Source of the DNA: Chloroflexota bacterium
Lineage (GTDB): Bacteria; Chloroflexota; Anaerolineae; Anaerolineales; UBA11579
Reading direction: 5' to 3'
Assembly (NCBI GenBank): GCA_018662365.1
Contig: JABJGH010000035.1
Span: 149,040 to 213,039 of the forward strand
DNA length: 64,000 nucleotides
Positions within the stretch are counted from its first letter, which is position 1; the number at the start of each line of letters is the position of its first letter. The notes beneath the pieces were generated by a model. That model was not told where the DNA came from. It saw only the letters and a program-made list of their open reading frames with translations, and ran no database searches. The translations under genes were made by a program, and so were the position numbers. This document shows positions 33,740-43,312 of this stretch, piece after piece.

Positions 33740-34857
33740 AAATTGCATTGATTGCCCCCTCATATATTCCCTCCCGACGAGCAAATACAATTCAAACGAT
33801 GAAAATGGCTCAGGCCTTTACGCATCAAGGACACCAGGTCCTTTTGATCGTACCCGGAGAAACCGCTAAATTTTCTTGGGAAGAACTTAGCCAGCACTAT
33901 GGGTTAAGCACCCAGTTTGAGATCGAATGGATGAGATCAACTCCCTTTTGGCGACGATATGACTTTGCCTATATCGCAGTAAAACGCGCAAAAAAGTGGC
34001 AGGCCGATTTGGTGTTTACCAGAGTCCCCCAATCAGCCGCAATTGCTAGCAACTTGGGAATCCCGACTATTTTTGAGATTCATGATTTCCCTGGGGGTCG
34101 GATAGGTCCGCTACTAGTCAAACGTTTTTTGAATGGAAAAGGGGCAAAAGCATTAATCTCTATCACAAAAGCCTTAGCAAAACATCTTCAAGAAGAATTT
34201 GATATCCCTGATTCTTTCATTACTATTGCACCGGATGGGGTAGATATCGATCGATACCAAAACCTACCCTCTAGTCAACAAGCACGCAAACTTTTAAAGT
34301 TGCAGGAAAATTTTACAGTAGGCTACACTGGCCACTTATACCCAGGTCGCGGCAGTGAGCTAATTTTAGAAATCGCGAAAGGACTCCCCGAAGTCAATTT
34401 CTTAGTGGTTGGCGGAAATCCCAAAGATATTAATTTGGTTCAAGAACAAGTCAATCATTTGGGGTTAAAAAACATCAATCTAACCGGGTTTATCCCAAAT
34501 GCTGAACTACCAACATATCAAGCAGCTTCAGATATTTTATTGATGCCTTACCAAAACCGGGTATCTGCCTCGGGCGGAGGGAATATTGCCAAATACCTCA
34601 GCCCCATGAAGATGTTTGAATATCTTGCAAGTCAGCGCCCGATCATCTCTTCTGACCTTTCCGTTTTACAAGAAGTGCTTAATCCTGATAATGCAGTAAT
34701 TCTGCCCATTGACCAGCCTGAGTTTTGGGCCAAGGAAATCACCAATTTAATCGTTGATGAAAGTCGCAGAATAAACTTGTCGAAAAATGCTCGGCTCACC
34801 GCAGAGAAATATAGCTGGAATGAAAGAGCGCTTCAGGTCTTGTCATCCCTAAAATAA
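33736..34857 (+). CDS. Glycosyltransferase family 4
   Basis: The product has 373 residues of the GT-B fold. The C-terminal half has the GT4 donor site: TVGYTGHLYPGRGSELILEIAKGLP, then PNAELPTYQAASDILLMPYQNR and KMFEYLASQRPIISSDLSVLQEVL, with the E-x7-E region altered to an E-Y-L form. It probably transfers a sugar from a nucleotide donor in repeat-unit assembly. Donor and acceptor are not known. Confidence 0.88.
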   Translation: MKIALIAPSYIPSRRANTIQTMKMAQAFTHQGHQVLLIVPGETAKFSWEELSQHYGLSTQFEIEWMRSTPFWRRYDFAYIAVKRAKKWQADLVFTRVPQSAAIASNLGIPTIFEIHDFPGGRIGPLLVKRFLNGKGAKALISITKALAKHLQEEFDIPDSFITIAPDGVDIDRYQNLPSSQQARKLLKLQENFTVGYTGHLYPGRGSELILEIAKGLPEVNFLVVGGNPKDINLVQEQVNHLGLKNINLTGFIPNAELPTYQAASDILLMPYQNRVSASGGGNIAKYLSPMKMFEYLASQRPIISSDLSVLQEVLNPDNAVILPIDQPEFWAKEITNLIVDESRRINLSKNARLTAEKYSWNERALQVLSSLK

Positions 34858-34887
34858 AGTTATAATTAGGGGTTGAAATTATCTTAG

Positions 34888-35865
<978 letters not shown>

Positions 35866-35888
35866 AAAGTTTTGGGATGCAATAGAAT

Positions 35889-36902
35889 ATGAATACAAAA
35901 CTCAATAAAGTATTGAAAATGGATGGGAAAAGCACATTGAAAACATCGATTATTGTGCCAGTCTATAATGAAAAAGAATCCGTACCTGTCTTGCATGAGC
36001 AAATTCATCAAGCCATGGATGGGTATTCAGATAGCTGGGAAGTTATTTATGTTGATGACGGAAGCAATGATGGCAGCCCCCTCGTATTAGAAGAAATCGC
36101 CAAAAATGACCCTGACCATGCCCGAGCAATAGTATTCAGGCGTAATTTTGGCCAAACGGCTGCAATTTCTGCGGGCATCGATTATTCTCGCGGCGAAGTC
36201 ATTGTTTTGATTGATGCAGATTTGCAAAACGACCCCTCTGATATTCCCATGATGTTAGACAAAATCTATGAAGGCTATGACCTAGTCAGTGGCTGGCGAA
36301 AATCAAGGAAAGATGCCTTTATTACCCGTACGCTTCCGTCCAATATTGCCAATGCTTTGATCTCAAAATTTACGGGGGTGAAATTGCACGATTATGGCTG
36401 TAGCCTCAAGGCCTATCGTCGTGAAGTGATTACCGGATTTCGCTTATACGGTGAAATGCATCGTTTTATTCCTGCTTATGCAGGTTCAGTGGGCGCAAAT
36501 ATCGCCGAAGTAGTCGTCAAACATCACCCTCGTCGCTTTGGAAAAGCAAATTATGGCTTAGAACGCACGGTGAAGGTGCTTCTCGACCTGATGACGGTGA
36601 AATTCTTGAGCAGCTATGCAAAAAAACCGATCTACCTCTTTGGTGGCATTGGCATGGGCTTGATGGGTCTTTCGGGGATCGGGTTTTTGTATATGGCATA
36701 CCGCAAATTTGTTGCAGTAATTAGTGTTACGGAATCCCCTTTCTTTTTGCTGAGCATCATGTTTTTCATCCTCGGTATCCAAGCTATCCTAATGGGCTTG
36801 ATCGCCGAATTAACCGTTCGGACCTATCACGAATCGCAAGAAAAACCGATCTACGCCGTTCGATATATTGTGGATGGGGATAAAAAAGAAGAAATTAAAT
36901 AA
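35889..36902 (+). CDS. Family 2 glycosyltransferase with C-terminal membrane helices (GtrB/DPM-like)
   Basis: The product has 337 residues. The catalytic domain contains SIIVPVYNEKESVPVL, VIYVDDGSNDGS, the DAD motif in LIDADLQNDP and a QRRNF-like VFRRNFGQTAAISAG. Two C-terminal membrane helices follow, as in polyprenyl-phosphate sugar transferases such as GtrB. It probably charges undecaprenyl phosphate with a hexose. The start at 35889 lacks a close ribosome-binding site; ATG at 35922 is an alternative. Confidence 0.9.
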   Translation: MNTKLNKVLKMDGKSTLKTSIIVPVYNEKESVPVLHEQIHQAMDGYSDSWEVIYVDDGSNDGSPLVLEEIAKNDPDHARAIVFRRNFGQTAAISAGIDYSRGEVIVLIDADLQNDPSDIPMMLDKIYEGYDLVSGWRKSRKDAFITRTLPSNIANALISKFTGVKLHDYGCSLKAYRREVITGFRLYGEMHRFIPAYAGSVGANIAEVVVKHHPRRFGKANYGLERTVKVLLDLMTVKFLSSYAKKPIYLFGGIGMGLMGLSGIGFLYMAYRKFVAVISVTESPFFLLSIMFFILGIQAILMGLIAELTVRTYHESQEKPIYAVRYIVDGDKKEEIK

Positions 36903-36960
36903 TTAAAATAGCGTTACTTGCAATTTGACACTGCTGCGAGTATAATTTTTGAGCTTAATC

Positions 36961-37034
36961 GGGCGGGTAGCTCAGCTGGTTAGAGCGTTGCGTTGACATC
37001 GCAAAGGTCGTAGGTTCGAGCCCTATTCCGCCCA
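36961..37034 (+). tRNA. tRNA-Val (GAC)
   Basis: A complete cloverleaf can be drawn. The acceptor is GGGCGGG with its partner ending in CCGCCC and one G-U pair. The D-arm is GCTC/GAGC, the anticodon stem TTGCG/CGCAA with loop TTGACAT, and the T-arm has TTCGAGC. The anticodon GAC is at 36995-36997. The 3' CCA is not encoded. It lies alone between two glycosyltransferase genes and has its own terminator. Confidence 0.96.
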
Positions 37035-37040
37035 CAATAA

Positions 37041-37067
37041 AAAGCAGGCCTATGGTCTGTTTTTTTG
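37041..37067 (+). terminator. Terminator after tRNA-Val
   Basis: CAGGCC and GGTCTG form a short stem around TAT, followed by eight T. Confidence 0.75.
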
Positions 37068-37086
37068 TTACTTCACTAGGAGACCA

Positions 37087-38184
37087 ATGGAAAAGGAAAA
37101 AGAATTAACTATTATTATTGAAAACTTGGCTGGTGGGGGTGCAGAACGAAGCCTTGTTAATTTAATGAATTATTTAGCAGAAAAAGGCTGGAAAATTATC
37201 CTGATCATGGTCAAAAAAGAAGGCGTTTTTTTAGACCAACTTTCTGGGCGGGTCCGGATTCACAATATTAACGCAAAAAATATGTACTTCAGCATATATC
37301 CTCTAATTAGATATTTTAAAGAAAACGCTCCCAAATTGGTTTTTTCTTCTTTGGATTTGATGAATTTAATTACGATTATTGCTGTTCGATTAGCACGTGT
37401 TGACACAAAAACGATCATCCAGGTTGTAAATTTTGTATCATTACAAAAACGATCCAAAATAAAAAAACTGCTCGAAAAAGCATTGATGACTTTTCTTTAT
37501 CCCCGGGCAAATAAAATTGTTGTTCTTTCAAAGGATGCCGCCATTGACCTGGAAAAATATGCAAAGGTTCCTCGTGACCAAATAAAGGTTATTTATAGCC
37601 CAAATATCACAAAGGAATTATTGAATATGGCAAAAGAAAATCCTAGACATCCTTGGATTCATAACCCAACTCTTCCTGTGATTTTGGCCATTGGTCGGCT
37701 GAATGAGCAAAAGAATTTTTCCAGGCTCTTAAGAGTTTTCAGAAAAGTAAAAGATGAAATTGATGCCCGATTAATAATTCTAGGCGAGGGAGAGGAGCGC
37801 GAGCTGTTGACTTCTAAAATTCACTCCTTGGGTTTATCGGAGGTTGTAGATATGCCCGGTTTTGTTAATAACCCATATGCATTTTTAGCAAACACAACGG
37901 TTTTTGTATTATCGTCTGATTACGAAGGTTTAGCTGGCGTAGTAATTGAGGCCTTAGCTTGCGGAGCTCCTGTAGTATCCGTTGATTGTCAAAGCGGACC
38001 CCGAGAAATATTGCATAATGGGAAATATGGAATACTCGTGCCAATGAATGATGAAGAATATTTTGCCATGCAAATCATTGAAACCATTAACGGAAATATA
38101 AAACACGTGCCAGAAACTTGGTTAGAACAATTTGCGGTCGAATATTCTGCTTCAGAGTATATAAAGTTATTTGAAAGTATTTAA
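37087..38184 (+). CDS. Glycosyltransferase family 4, AT-rich
   Basis: The product has 365 residues, GT-B fold: N-terminal LAGGGAERSLVNLMNYLAEKG, C-terminal ILAIGRLNEQKNFSRLLRVFRKV, LGEGEERELL, and the E-x7-E-type SSDYEGLAGVVIEALACGAPVV. It resembles N-acetylgalactosamine transferases of capsule clusters. Start ATG follows AGGAGA. It is richer in A/T than the earlier cluster genes and lies beyond the tRNA, so it may be a later addition. Confidence 0.87.
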   Translation: MEKEKELTIIIENLAGGGAERSLVNLMNYLAEKGWKIILIMVKKEGVFLDQLSGRVRIHNINAKNMYFSIYPLIRYFKENAPKLVFSSLDLMNLITIIAVRLARVDTKTIIQVVNFVSLQKRSKIKKLLEKALMTFLYPRANKIVVLSKDAAIDLEKYAKVPRDQIKVIYSPNITKELLNMAKENPRHPWIHNPTLPVILAIGRLNEQKNFSRLLRVFRKVKDEIDARLIILGEGEERELLTSKIHSLGLSEVVDMPGFVNNPYAFLANTTVFVLSSDYEGLAGVVIEALACGAPVVSVDCQSGPREILHNGKYGILVPMNDEEYFAMQIIETINGNIKHVPETWLEQFAVEYSASEYIKLFESI

Positions 38185-38245
38185 ACTTATTAGCAGAACC
38201 AACACCATTTCTGATTCTAGCATCCCCATTCCACCCACTGAAAAC

Positions 38246-38273
38246 AACTTGCTTTCAGCAGGTTATTTTTTAT
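38246..38273 (+). terminator. Terminator after the AT-rich glycosyltransferase
   Basis: AACTTGC and GCAGGTT pair (one G-U) around a 5-nt loop, followed by ATTTTTTA. Confidence 0.7.
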
Positions 38274-38374
38274 AAAAGTTAATTTGGTTTAGTATAAAAT
38301 CATTTTAAAGTGTATTTTATGGATTGCAAAAGTAATAAGTAAAAAACCAATTAATATGATGGAGGTTCATTGTT

Positions 38375-38896
38375 ATGAAATTAATTGCGAAACCCAGTGA
38401 AGGCGAATTTGCTCCTTATACCAGCATGTATATTGATTTATTGCCAGATGACCTTCAAATAATTAAACACTTACAAGAAAACTTAATAAATACAACACAG
38501 TTTGCCCGTTCTTTTCCTGAGGAAAAACTGGGGACGCCCCACAAAAAGGGCGAATGGACAATAAAAGAAATACTCGTACATATTATCGACGACGAAAGAA
38601 TTTATTGTTATCGAGCCCTGCGCTTTGCACGCAATGACTCCACGATTTTGCCTGGCTTTGAACAAGATGATTATGTTCCATTTTCTCGAGCAAATAGTCG
38701 GGAGCTTGAGGATATCCTTGAAGAGTTTTCTGCTGTAAGGATGGCCACAATTGCGTTTTTCAATAGCTTAGATCATGAATCCCTGACCCGAAAAGGGGTC
38801 GGCAGCGGTAATAGTATGAGCGTGCGTGCTGCTGCCTATCATATTGCCGGTCATGAGTTACATCATGTTAACAGTATCAAAGAGAATTATTCATAA
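38375..38896 (+). CDS. DinB-family metal-binding protein
   Basis: The product has 173 residues, a four-helix DinB/YfiT-like fold. The likely metal ligands are His in GEWTIKEILVHIIDDERIY and the two His in AAYHIAGHELHHVNSI. Known relatives are thiol-dependent transferases with mycothiol or bacillithiol, but the substrate is unknown here. It stands alone with its own promoter region and terminator. The start at 38375 follows GATGGAGG. Confidence 0.88.
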   Translation: MKLIAKPSEGEFAPYTSMYIDLLPDDLQIIKHLQENLINTTQFARSFPEEKLGTPHKKGEWTIKEILVHIIDDERIYCYRALRFARNDSTILPGFEQDDYVPFSRANSRELEDILEEFSAVRMATIAFFNSLDHESLTRKGVGSGNSMSVRAAAYHIAGHELHHVNSIKENYS

Positions 38897-38934
38897 CTAT
38901 TTGTGGTTCGGATAAGATATCCATCCGCCCACAG

Positions 38935-38966
38935 AAGAACTTGCAAACTGGCAAGGTTCTTTTTTA
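38935..38966 (+). terminator. Terminator after DinB-family gene
   Basis: AGAACTTGC pairs with GCAAGGTTCT (one bulge) and is followed by six T. Confidence 0.8.
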
Positions 38967-39088
38967 ATGCTCTTAAATATTGCTATATTATGCTATTATT
39001 GTCCCTGCAAACCCTAAAACTACTCTTCCTGTTTGGATAAATACCTAAGTATTTTAGAGTTTATTTTTATTTATGGAAATCGAGGTTC

Positions 39089-39901
39089 ATGAAGGTTATT
39101 TATTTATTATTACGCATAATTCGCCGTTTGCTCCCCGAAAAAATCACGCGTTTTCTCCTAAGGCATGAGATATTCATTGCTCCCGGCTTGGAAACGACTG
39201 ATCCTGATCAGGCTGTGGATGCCTACATAAATAGATTAAAAGAAGCCAACATTTCAATAGTGGGCAAGCGAATATTAGTGTTTGGTTATGGAGGGAGTTT
39301 TGGTTCAGCATGTGAGCTCTTGGCAGCGGGCGCCAGCCATGTAACCCTCACAGACCTTTTTGCCCCAATAAACAATTCACGAAACCGGAAAGTACAGAAA
39401 AAGTTCAGCAACTATTTATCCCTGAACGAAAAAGCGGTCGTCCCAAAACCCGAGTTCATTACATTGATCCATGGAGATATTGTGGATCGAGCCAAAGACA
39501 TCGTTGTAGATATCGTTTTCAGCAATTCCGTTTACGAACATTTAGATGGTATTGACAAGATCACCAAAGCGCTTGCAAGTTGCACGGCGAAGGATGGCAG
39601 CCAGGTTCATTTTATTGACCTACGTGACCACGTCTTCAATGACCCTTTTAGAATGTTAACCTTTTCCAAAGAAACCTGGCTGAAATGGTTGAACCCCACC
39701 AGCCATCATAACCGCCATCGCCTTTGGGATTATCAAAAAGCATTCGAAAACAACTATAAAAATGTAGACATCAAAGTCTTAGAGCGCGAGATTGAACCCT
39801 TAGAAAAATTGAGAGAACAAATCAAACCAGAATTTTTATCAGGGGATATTGAAAAAGATTCCGTCACGCTTATATCTGTACTGGTTTCGAACCCCAAATA
39901 A
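39089..39901 (+). CDS. Class I SAM-dependent methyltransferase of unknown substrate
   Basis: The product has 270 residues. Motif I is ILVFGYGGSFGSACELLAAGASHVTLTD, motif II/III FSNSVYEHL. The phrases IDLRDHVFNDPFRMLTF and NRHRLWDYQKAF are seen in methyltransferases of polysaccharide and O-antigen clusters. It lies 2 kb from the glycan cluster and might act on its product. The N-terminus is basic and amphipathic, suggesting membrane association. Confidence 0.8.
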   Translation: MKVIYLLLRIIRRLLPEKITRFLLRHEIFIAPGLETTDPDQAVDAYINRLKEANISIVGKRILVFGYGGSFGSACELLAAGASHVTLTDLFAPINNSRNRKVQKKFSNYLSLNEKAVVPKPEFITLIHGDIVDRAKDIVVDIVFSNSVYEHLDGIDKITKALASCTAKDGSQVHFIDLRDHVFNDPFRMLTFSKETWLKWLNPTSHHNRHRLWDYQKAFENNYKNVDIKVLEREIEPLEKLREQIKPEFLSGDIEKDSVTLISVLVSNPK

Positions 39902-40017
39902 CTTTCAGCCCTTCCTAGTCATCAAAGTAGCGCCATAACTCGGCGACCATCCCCGTAAAATCAAAATTTCCCACCACCCCATCCCCCCCAAAAACCCCAA
40001 GTAAGATTCCCCTCCGC

Positions 40018-40045
40018 TTGACAATCTAAATTTCCAACATATAAT
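40018..40045 (+). promoter_or_regulatory. Consensus promoter of the thrS T-box leader
   Basis: TTGACA (40018-40023) and TATAAT (40040-40045) are both perfect and are 16 bp apart. Transcription would start near 40052. Confidence 0.9.
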
Positions 40046-40051
40046 TACAAT

Positions 40052-40310
40052 CACATTAAACATATTACGCCATGACCGGGACGAGTAACCGGGTAGTTAC
40101 TAGCAGAGAGAGGCCACCTTAGACTGAAAGCGGCCTTTAGCAGCCCCCAGCCAAAACCCCCCGTGAGCGTCGACCAGAAAAAGATTCCCTCTTGAGTATG
40201 GAAAACGGTTGACCCCGTTATCCCGTCCATAAGATAGACGATCATCGTCTAAACTTAGGTGGAACCGTGCAAGCTGATGCTGGCGCCCTGAGAGGTGCGA
40301 GCATTTTTTG
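40052..40310 (+). promoter_or_regulatory. T-box riboswitch upstream of thrS
   Basis: The leader ends with the T-box sequence AGGTGGAACCGTG at 40257-40269. Upstream it has a GACGAGTAA segment (40080-40088) and a GCAGAGAG box (40103-40110), both typical of aminoacyl-tRNA-synthetase leaders. A terminator hairpin follows (ATGCT-GCGCC paired with GGTGC-AGCAT, 40277-40304, then six T). Uncharged tRNA-Thr would stabilise the antiterminator and raise thrS expression. I did not assign the specifier codon. A further hairpin (GGGCAA/TTGCCC) sits at about 40320-40337 before the ribosome-binding site. Confidence 0.9.
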
Positions 40311-40360
40311 TTTTTATAAGGGCAAGTTTCTTTTGCCCACTAACCGATTGGAGAAGAATT

Positions 40361-42175
40361 ATGTCAGAACTAACCATACCCTACGAAGAAACGGAGATCT
40401 ACAAGGTCCGTCATTCCCTTGCCCACATCATGGCCCAGGCCGTCAGCGAACTATTTGAGCCCGGCGAAGCCAAGATCGCCATCGGTCCCCCCATCGATAC
40501 CGGCTTCTACTACGATTTCGAGCTACCGCGTCAACTCACCCCCGAAGATTTCAAGGGCATCGAGAAACGCATGCGCCAGATCATTGGCGGCAAGCACCCC
40601 TTTGAAAAACGCATCGTCACCGCCGAAGAAGCCAAAGCAGAGTTTGCTGGCCAAGAATTCAAGATTGACCTGATCGAAGGGCTCGAAGCAGGCGGCGTAG
40701 ATGAATATGGCGAACCCCTCGAAGGTGACGTTGAGATCTCCTTCTACACCCACGATACCTTCACCGACCTCTGCCGCGGCCCCCATGTCGAGCACACTGG
40801 CCAGATCAATCCTTCCGCCTTCAAGATCATGAGCATCGCCGGCGCCTACTGGCGCGGCGATGAAAAGAATGCCCAACTTCAGCGTGTCTATGGCACGGGT
40901 TGGAAGAACAAAGACGAACTCAAAGCCCATATCCAGATGCTCGAAGAAGCCAAAAAGCGCGACCACCGAAAATTAGGTCGCGAGCTAGACCTCTTCTCCT
41001 TTGACGAGGAAGTTGGCCCCGGCCTCCCCCTCTGGACACCCCGCGGCACCGTCATCATTGACGAGTTAGAAAAATTAGCCAAGGAAGTCGAGCGTCGTCA
41101 CGGTTACAAACAGGTCCGCACCCCCCACCTCACCAAAGAAGACCTCTTTATCCGCAGTGGTCACCTGCCTTATTATGCCGAAGGCATGTATCCCCCCATG
41201 GAACTCGACGGCAGCAATTATTATGTCAAGCCGATGAACTGCCCCTTCCATCATAAGATCTTTGCCAGCAGCCACCGCAGCTACCGAGACCTGCCCCTCC
41301 GTCTCGGCGAATACGGCACTTGTTATCGCTACGAGAAATCCGGCGAACTTTTCGGCCTCATGCGCGTCCGCTCCATGCAGATGAACGACGCCCATATCTA
41401 TGTCTCCGAAGCCCAGTTCGAAGAAGAATTCATGGATGTCATCGACATTTACAAAGAATATTTTGAACTCTTCGGCATCGAAAAATATGTCATGCAGCTC
41501 AGCTTACATGCCGCCGACGGCCTTGGCAAAAAGTACGTCGATAACGAGGCCCTCTGGATCAAGACCGAAGGCATGGTCCGCCAAGCGATGATCAACGGTG
41601 GCGTGCCCTTCGTTGAGGAAAAAGATGAAGCCGCCTTCTACGGCCCCAAGATCGATGTCCAGATCTGGTCCGCCATCGGCCGTGAATTCTCCCTCGCTAC
41701 CAACCAGGTTGACTTCGCCGTTCCCGAGCGTTTTGACCTCACCTTTGTCAATGCCGAAGGCGAAGAAGAAACCCCGCTTTGTATCCACCGTGCCCCACTC
41801 AGCACCCATGAGCGCATGGTCGGTTTTCTCATCGAACATTATGCTGGCAAGTTCCCCGTCTGGCTCTCCCCCGAGCATGTCCGCGTCATCCCCATCACCG
41901 ACGCCCATGCCGACTATGCCAAAAAGTTAGCCGACGACCTCTATAATCAAGGCTTCCGCGCCGAAGCCGACCTCGGTGACAAGCGCATGAACGCCAAGAT
42001 TCGCGATGCCCAAAAGATGCAGGTGCCCTATATGCTCGTCGTTGGTGACGCCGAAGTAGAAAACGGCACCGTCTCCCTCCGCAAACGCGATGGCAGCCAG
42101 CAAGACGGTCTTCCCGTCGCCGAATTTACCGCCATGCTCAAAGAAAAGGTCGAAACCCGCTCCCCGGAGTTGTAG
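40361..42175 (+). CDS. thrS: Threonyl-tRNA synthetase lacking the TGS domain
   Basis: About 604 residues. There is no N-terminal TGS domain: the protein opens directly with the editing domain (HSLAHIMAQAV, later DLCRGPHVEH). The class II core follows (MNCPFHH, RVRSMQMNDAHIYV, CIHRAPLSTHERM), so the zinc ligands Cys, His and His are present. The anticodon domain completes the C-terminus. I chose the ATG at 40361 since GGAG is 8 nt upstream. Codons end in C far more than in most neighbouring genes. The last 65 bp recur twice downstream. Confidence 0.96.
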   Translation: MSELTIPYEETEIYKVRHSLAHIMAQAVSELFEPGEAKIAIGPPIDTGFYYDFELPRQLTPEDFKGIEKRMRQIIGGKHPFEKRIVTAEEAKAEFAGQEFKIDLIEGLEAGGVDEYGEPLEGDVEISFYTHDTFTDLCRGPHVEHTGQINPSAFKIMSIAGAYWRGDEKNAQLQRVYGTGWKNKDELKAHIQMLEEAKKRDHRKLGRELDLFSFDEEVGPGLPLWTPRGTVIIDELEKLAKEVERRHGYKQVRTPHLTKEDLFIRSGHLPYYAEGMYPPMELDGSNYYVKPMNCPFHHKIFASSHRSYRDLPLRLGEYGTCYRYEKSGELFGLMRVRSMQMNDAHIYVSEAQFEEEFMDVIDIYKEYFELFGIEKYVMQLSLHAADGLGKKYVDNEALWIKTEGMVRQAMINGGVPFVEEKDEAAFYGPKIDVQIWSAIGREFSLATNQVDFAVPERFDLTFVNAEGEEETPLCIHRAPLSTHERMVGFLIEHYAGKFPVWLSPEHVRVIPITDAHADYAKKLADDLYNQGFRAEADLGDKRMNAKIRDAQKMQVPYMLVVGDAEVENGTVSLRKRDGSQQDGLPVAEFTAMLKEKVETRSPEL

Positions 42176-42199
42176 AACCAATTATTTCATTAATGGAAT

Positions 42200-42454
42200 G
42201 GAGAATGGGAGCATTTGCTCTTCCCCATTCTCCCAGGAAGACGTTTTTTGTCTTCCACCATTCTACAAGGAAGCGGTTTTATCGCTTCCAATTCTCCTAA
42301 GGAAGATGGCTGTTGTCTTCCAGAAGACGTTTTATCGCTTCCAGAAATCGTTTTTCGATTTCCAATCTTCAAAAATGTAGAATGGGGGTTCTTGTTGTCC
42401 CCCATTCTACAAGGAAATCGTTTTTCGATTTCCACTTTCCTGCGAAGGCAGGAA
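42200..42454. repeat. Palindrome cluster A downstream of thrS
   Basis: A dense array without a gene. Long hairpins are at 42200-42233 (stem GGAGAATGGG) and 42377-42410 (stem GTAGAATGGGGG). Six 21-nt mini-hairpins of the form 7-bp stem, 7-nt loop lie at 42236, 42269, 42301, 42322, 42343 and 42413. A TTCCTGC-GAAG-GCAGGAA hairpin is at 42437-42454. The stems of the mini-hairpins differ but almost all keep pairing (GGAAGAC, GGAAGCG, GGAAGAT, AGAAATC, GGAAATC). The remaining sequence to 42595 holds the leader of the next gene. Confidence 0.88.
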
Positions 42455-42595
42455 TCCTGATTGTTTCTCCTTTAAACCTTGAGCAGCGTACCATCATTTC
42501 AGAAACAGTCAAATTTCGTTGTACAATGGAAGTACACAGTTTGAACGGGGGCAAAACAAACGGAACGATGATTTTTTTCTGAGAAAGGAGTCAAT

Positions 42596-42937
42596 ATGAA
42601 GAATCGATTCTGGACTTTTATTCCCGCTACCAAACTCGGCAAGTGGTCTGTCGCCCTCATTATCGCCATGTTTTTGCTCTTTTTCCTCGGCTCCTCCCTC
42701 ACCAACACCCTCTATCGCGATATCCCCTCCGGCAGCACCATCCCCGCAGATATTTTTGCCCGCCCCGTCCTTGGCCTTGCCATGCTCTCCGGCATGCTTG
42801 CCGGGGTTGTAGCCCTCTTCACCGGGCTGTTTGCCATCAAAAACCAACACGAACGCTCCCCCCTCGTCTACATTTCCACCCTCATTGGCGCACTTCTCCT
42901 CGTCTTTTTAATTGCAGAGGTCCTCTTTCCCCATTAG
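42596..42937 (+). CDS. Small membrane protein, unknown
   Basis: The product has 113 residues with three hydrophobic helices (about 18-35, 58-80, 88-108) and a basic N-terminus. No family recognised. Start ATG follows AAAGGAG at 6 nt. Codon use is C-ending like thrS, which suggests long residence or a shared source. It sits between thrS and a degenerate copy of the thrS 3' end, so it may be cargo of the duplication described there. Confidence 0.75.
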   Translation: MKNRFWTFIPATKLGKWSVALIIAMFLLFFLGSSLTNTLYRDIPSGSTIPADIFARPVLGLAMLSGMLAGVVALFTGLFAIKNQHERSPLVYISTLIGALLLVFLIAEVLFPH

Positions 42938-42975
42938 GTTTATAAAGCAGGGGATATAGATTAGCAAAGAGAAAT

Positions 42976-43094
42976 ATCTCCACCTATAAACGCGCCGACA
43001 GCAAACAAGACCGGATTTCAATCCGAGCCTCCCCATATCCGACTTCGCCGACATGCTTAAAGAGAAGGTCGAAAGCCGCTCCCCTGAGTTGTAA
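42976..43094 (+). pseudogene. Degenerate copy 2 of the thrS 3' end
   Basis: Positions 43029-43093 match 42110-42174 of thrS at 53 of 65 bases. In frame it reads MLKEKVESRSPEL and stop, against MLKEKVETRSPEL in thrS. Weaker similarity extends upstream to 42976 (aligned with thrS from 42071), with a 14-nt insertion that breaks the frame. The differences are mostly conservative, so it looks like the C-terminus of a related thrS rather than random decay. Confidence 0.85.
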
Positions 43095-43113
43095 GAAGTG
43101 AAATTTGCTTAAT

Positions 43114-43261
43114 GGAGAATGGGGAGCCTTATCTTTTCCCCATTCTCCAAGGAATCCGTTTTATGGATTCCACCATTCCTGCGAAGGCAGGAATCTCGCT
43201 TTACCTCCCAATTCTCCAAGGAAACCGTTATTTGGTTTCCAGAAGTCGTTTTATGACTTCC
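43114..43261. repeat. Palindrome cluster B after the second thrS end
   Basis: One long hairpin at 43114-43148 (stem GGAGAATGGGGA) is followed by mini-hairpins at 43151 (stem GGAATCC), 43220 (GGAAACC) and 43241 (AGAAGTC), and by ATTCCTGC-GAAG-GCAGGAAT at 43175-43194. The order repeats that of cluster A. Confidence 0.88.
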
Positions 43262-43312
43262 AGCGCCCTTGTTCTCCTCCTTTAAATCTATTATTCTTAA
43301 GTTCGAGGTTTT

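Noticed and set aside
40051-40245. 64-residue minus-strand frame over the thrS leader
   Set aside because: It lies on the opposite strand of the T-box RNA and has no coding features.
42190-42582. Several 60-96 residue frames in palindrome cluster A
   Set aside because: They translate palindromic repeats on both strands and change frame with each repeat; no coding signature.
42236-43261. CRISPR array
   Set aside because: Units are palindromes of 21 nt with irregular spacing, no constant repeat and spacer alternation, and no cas gene in the window.
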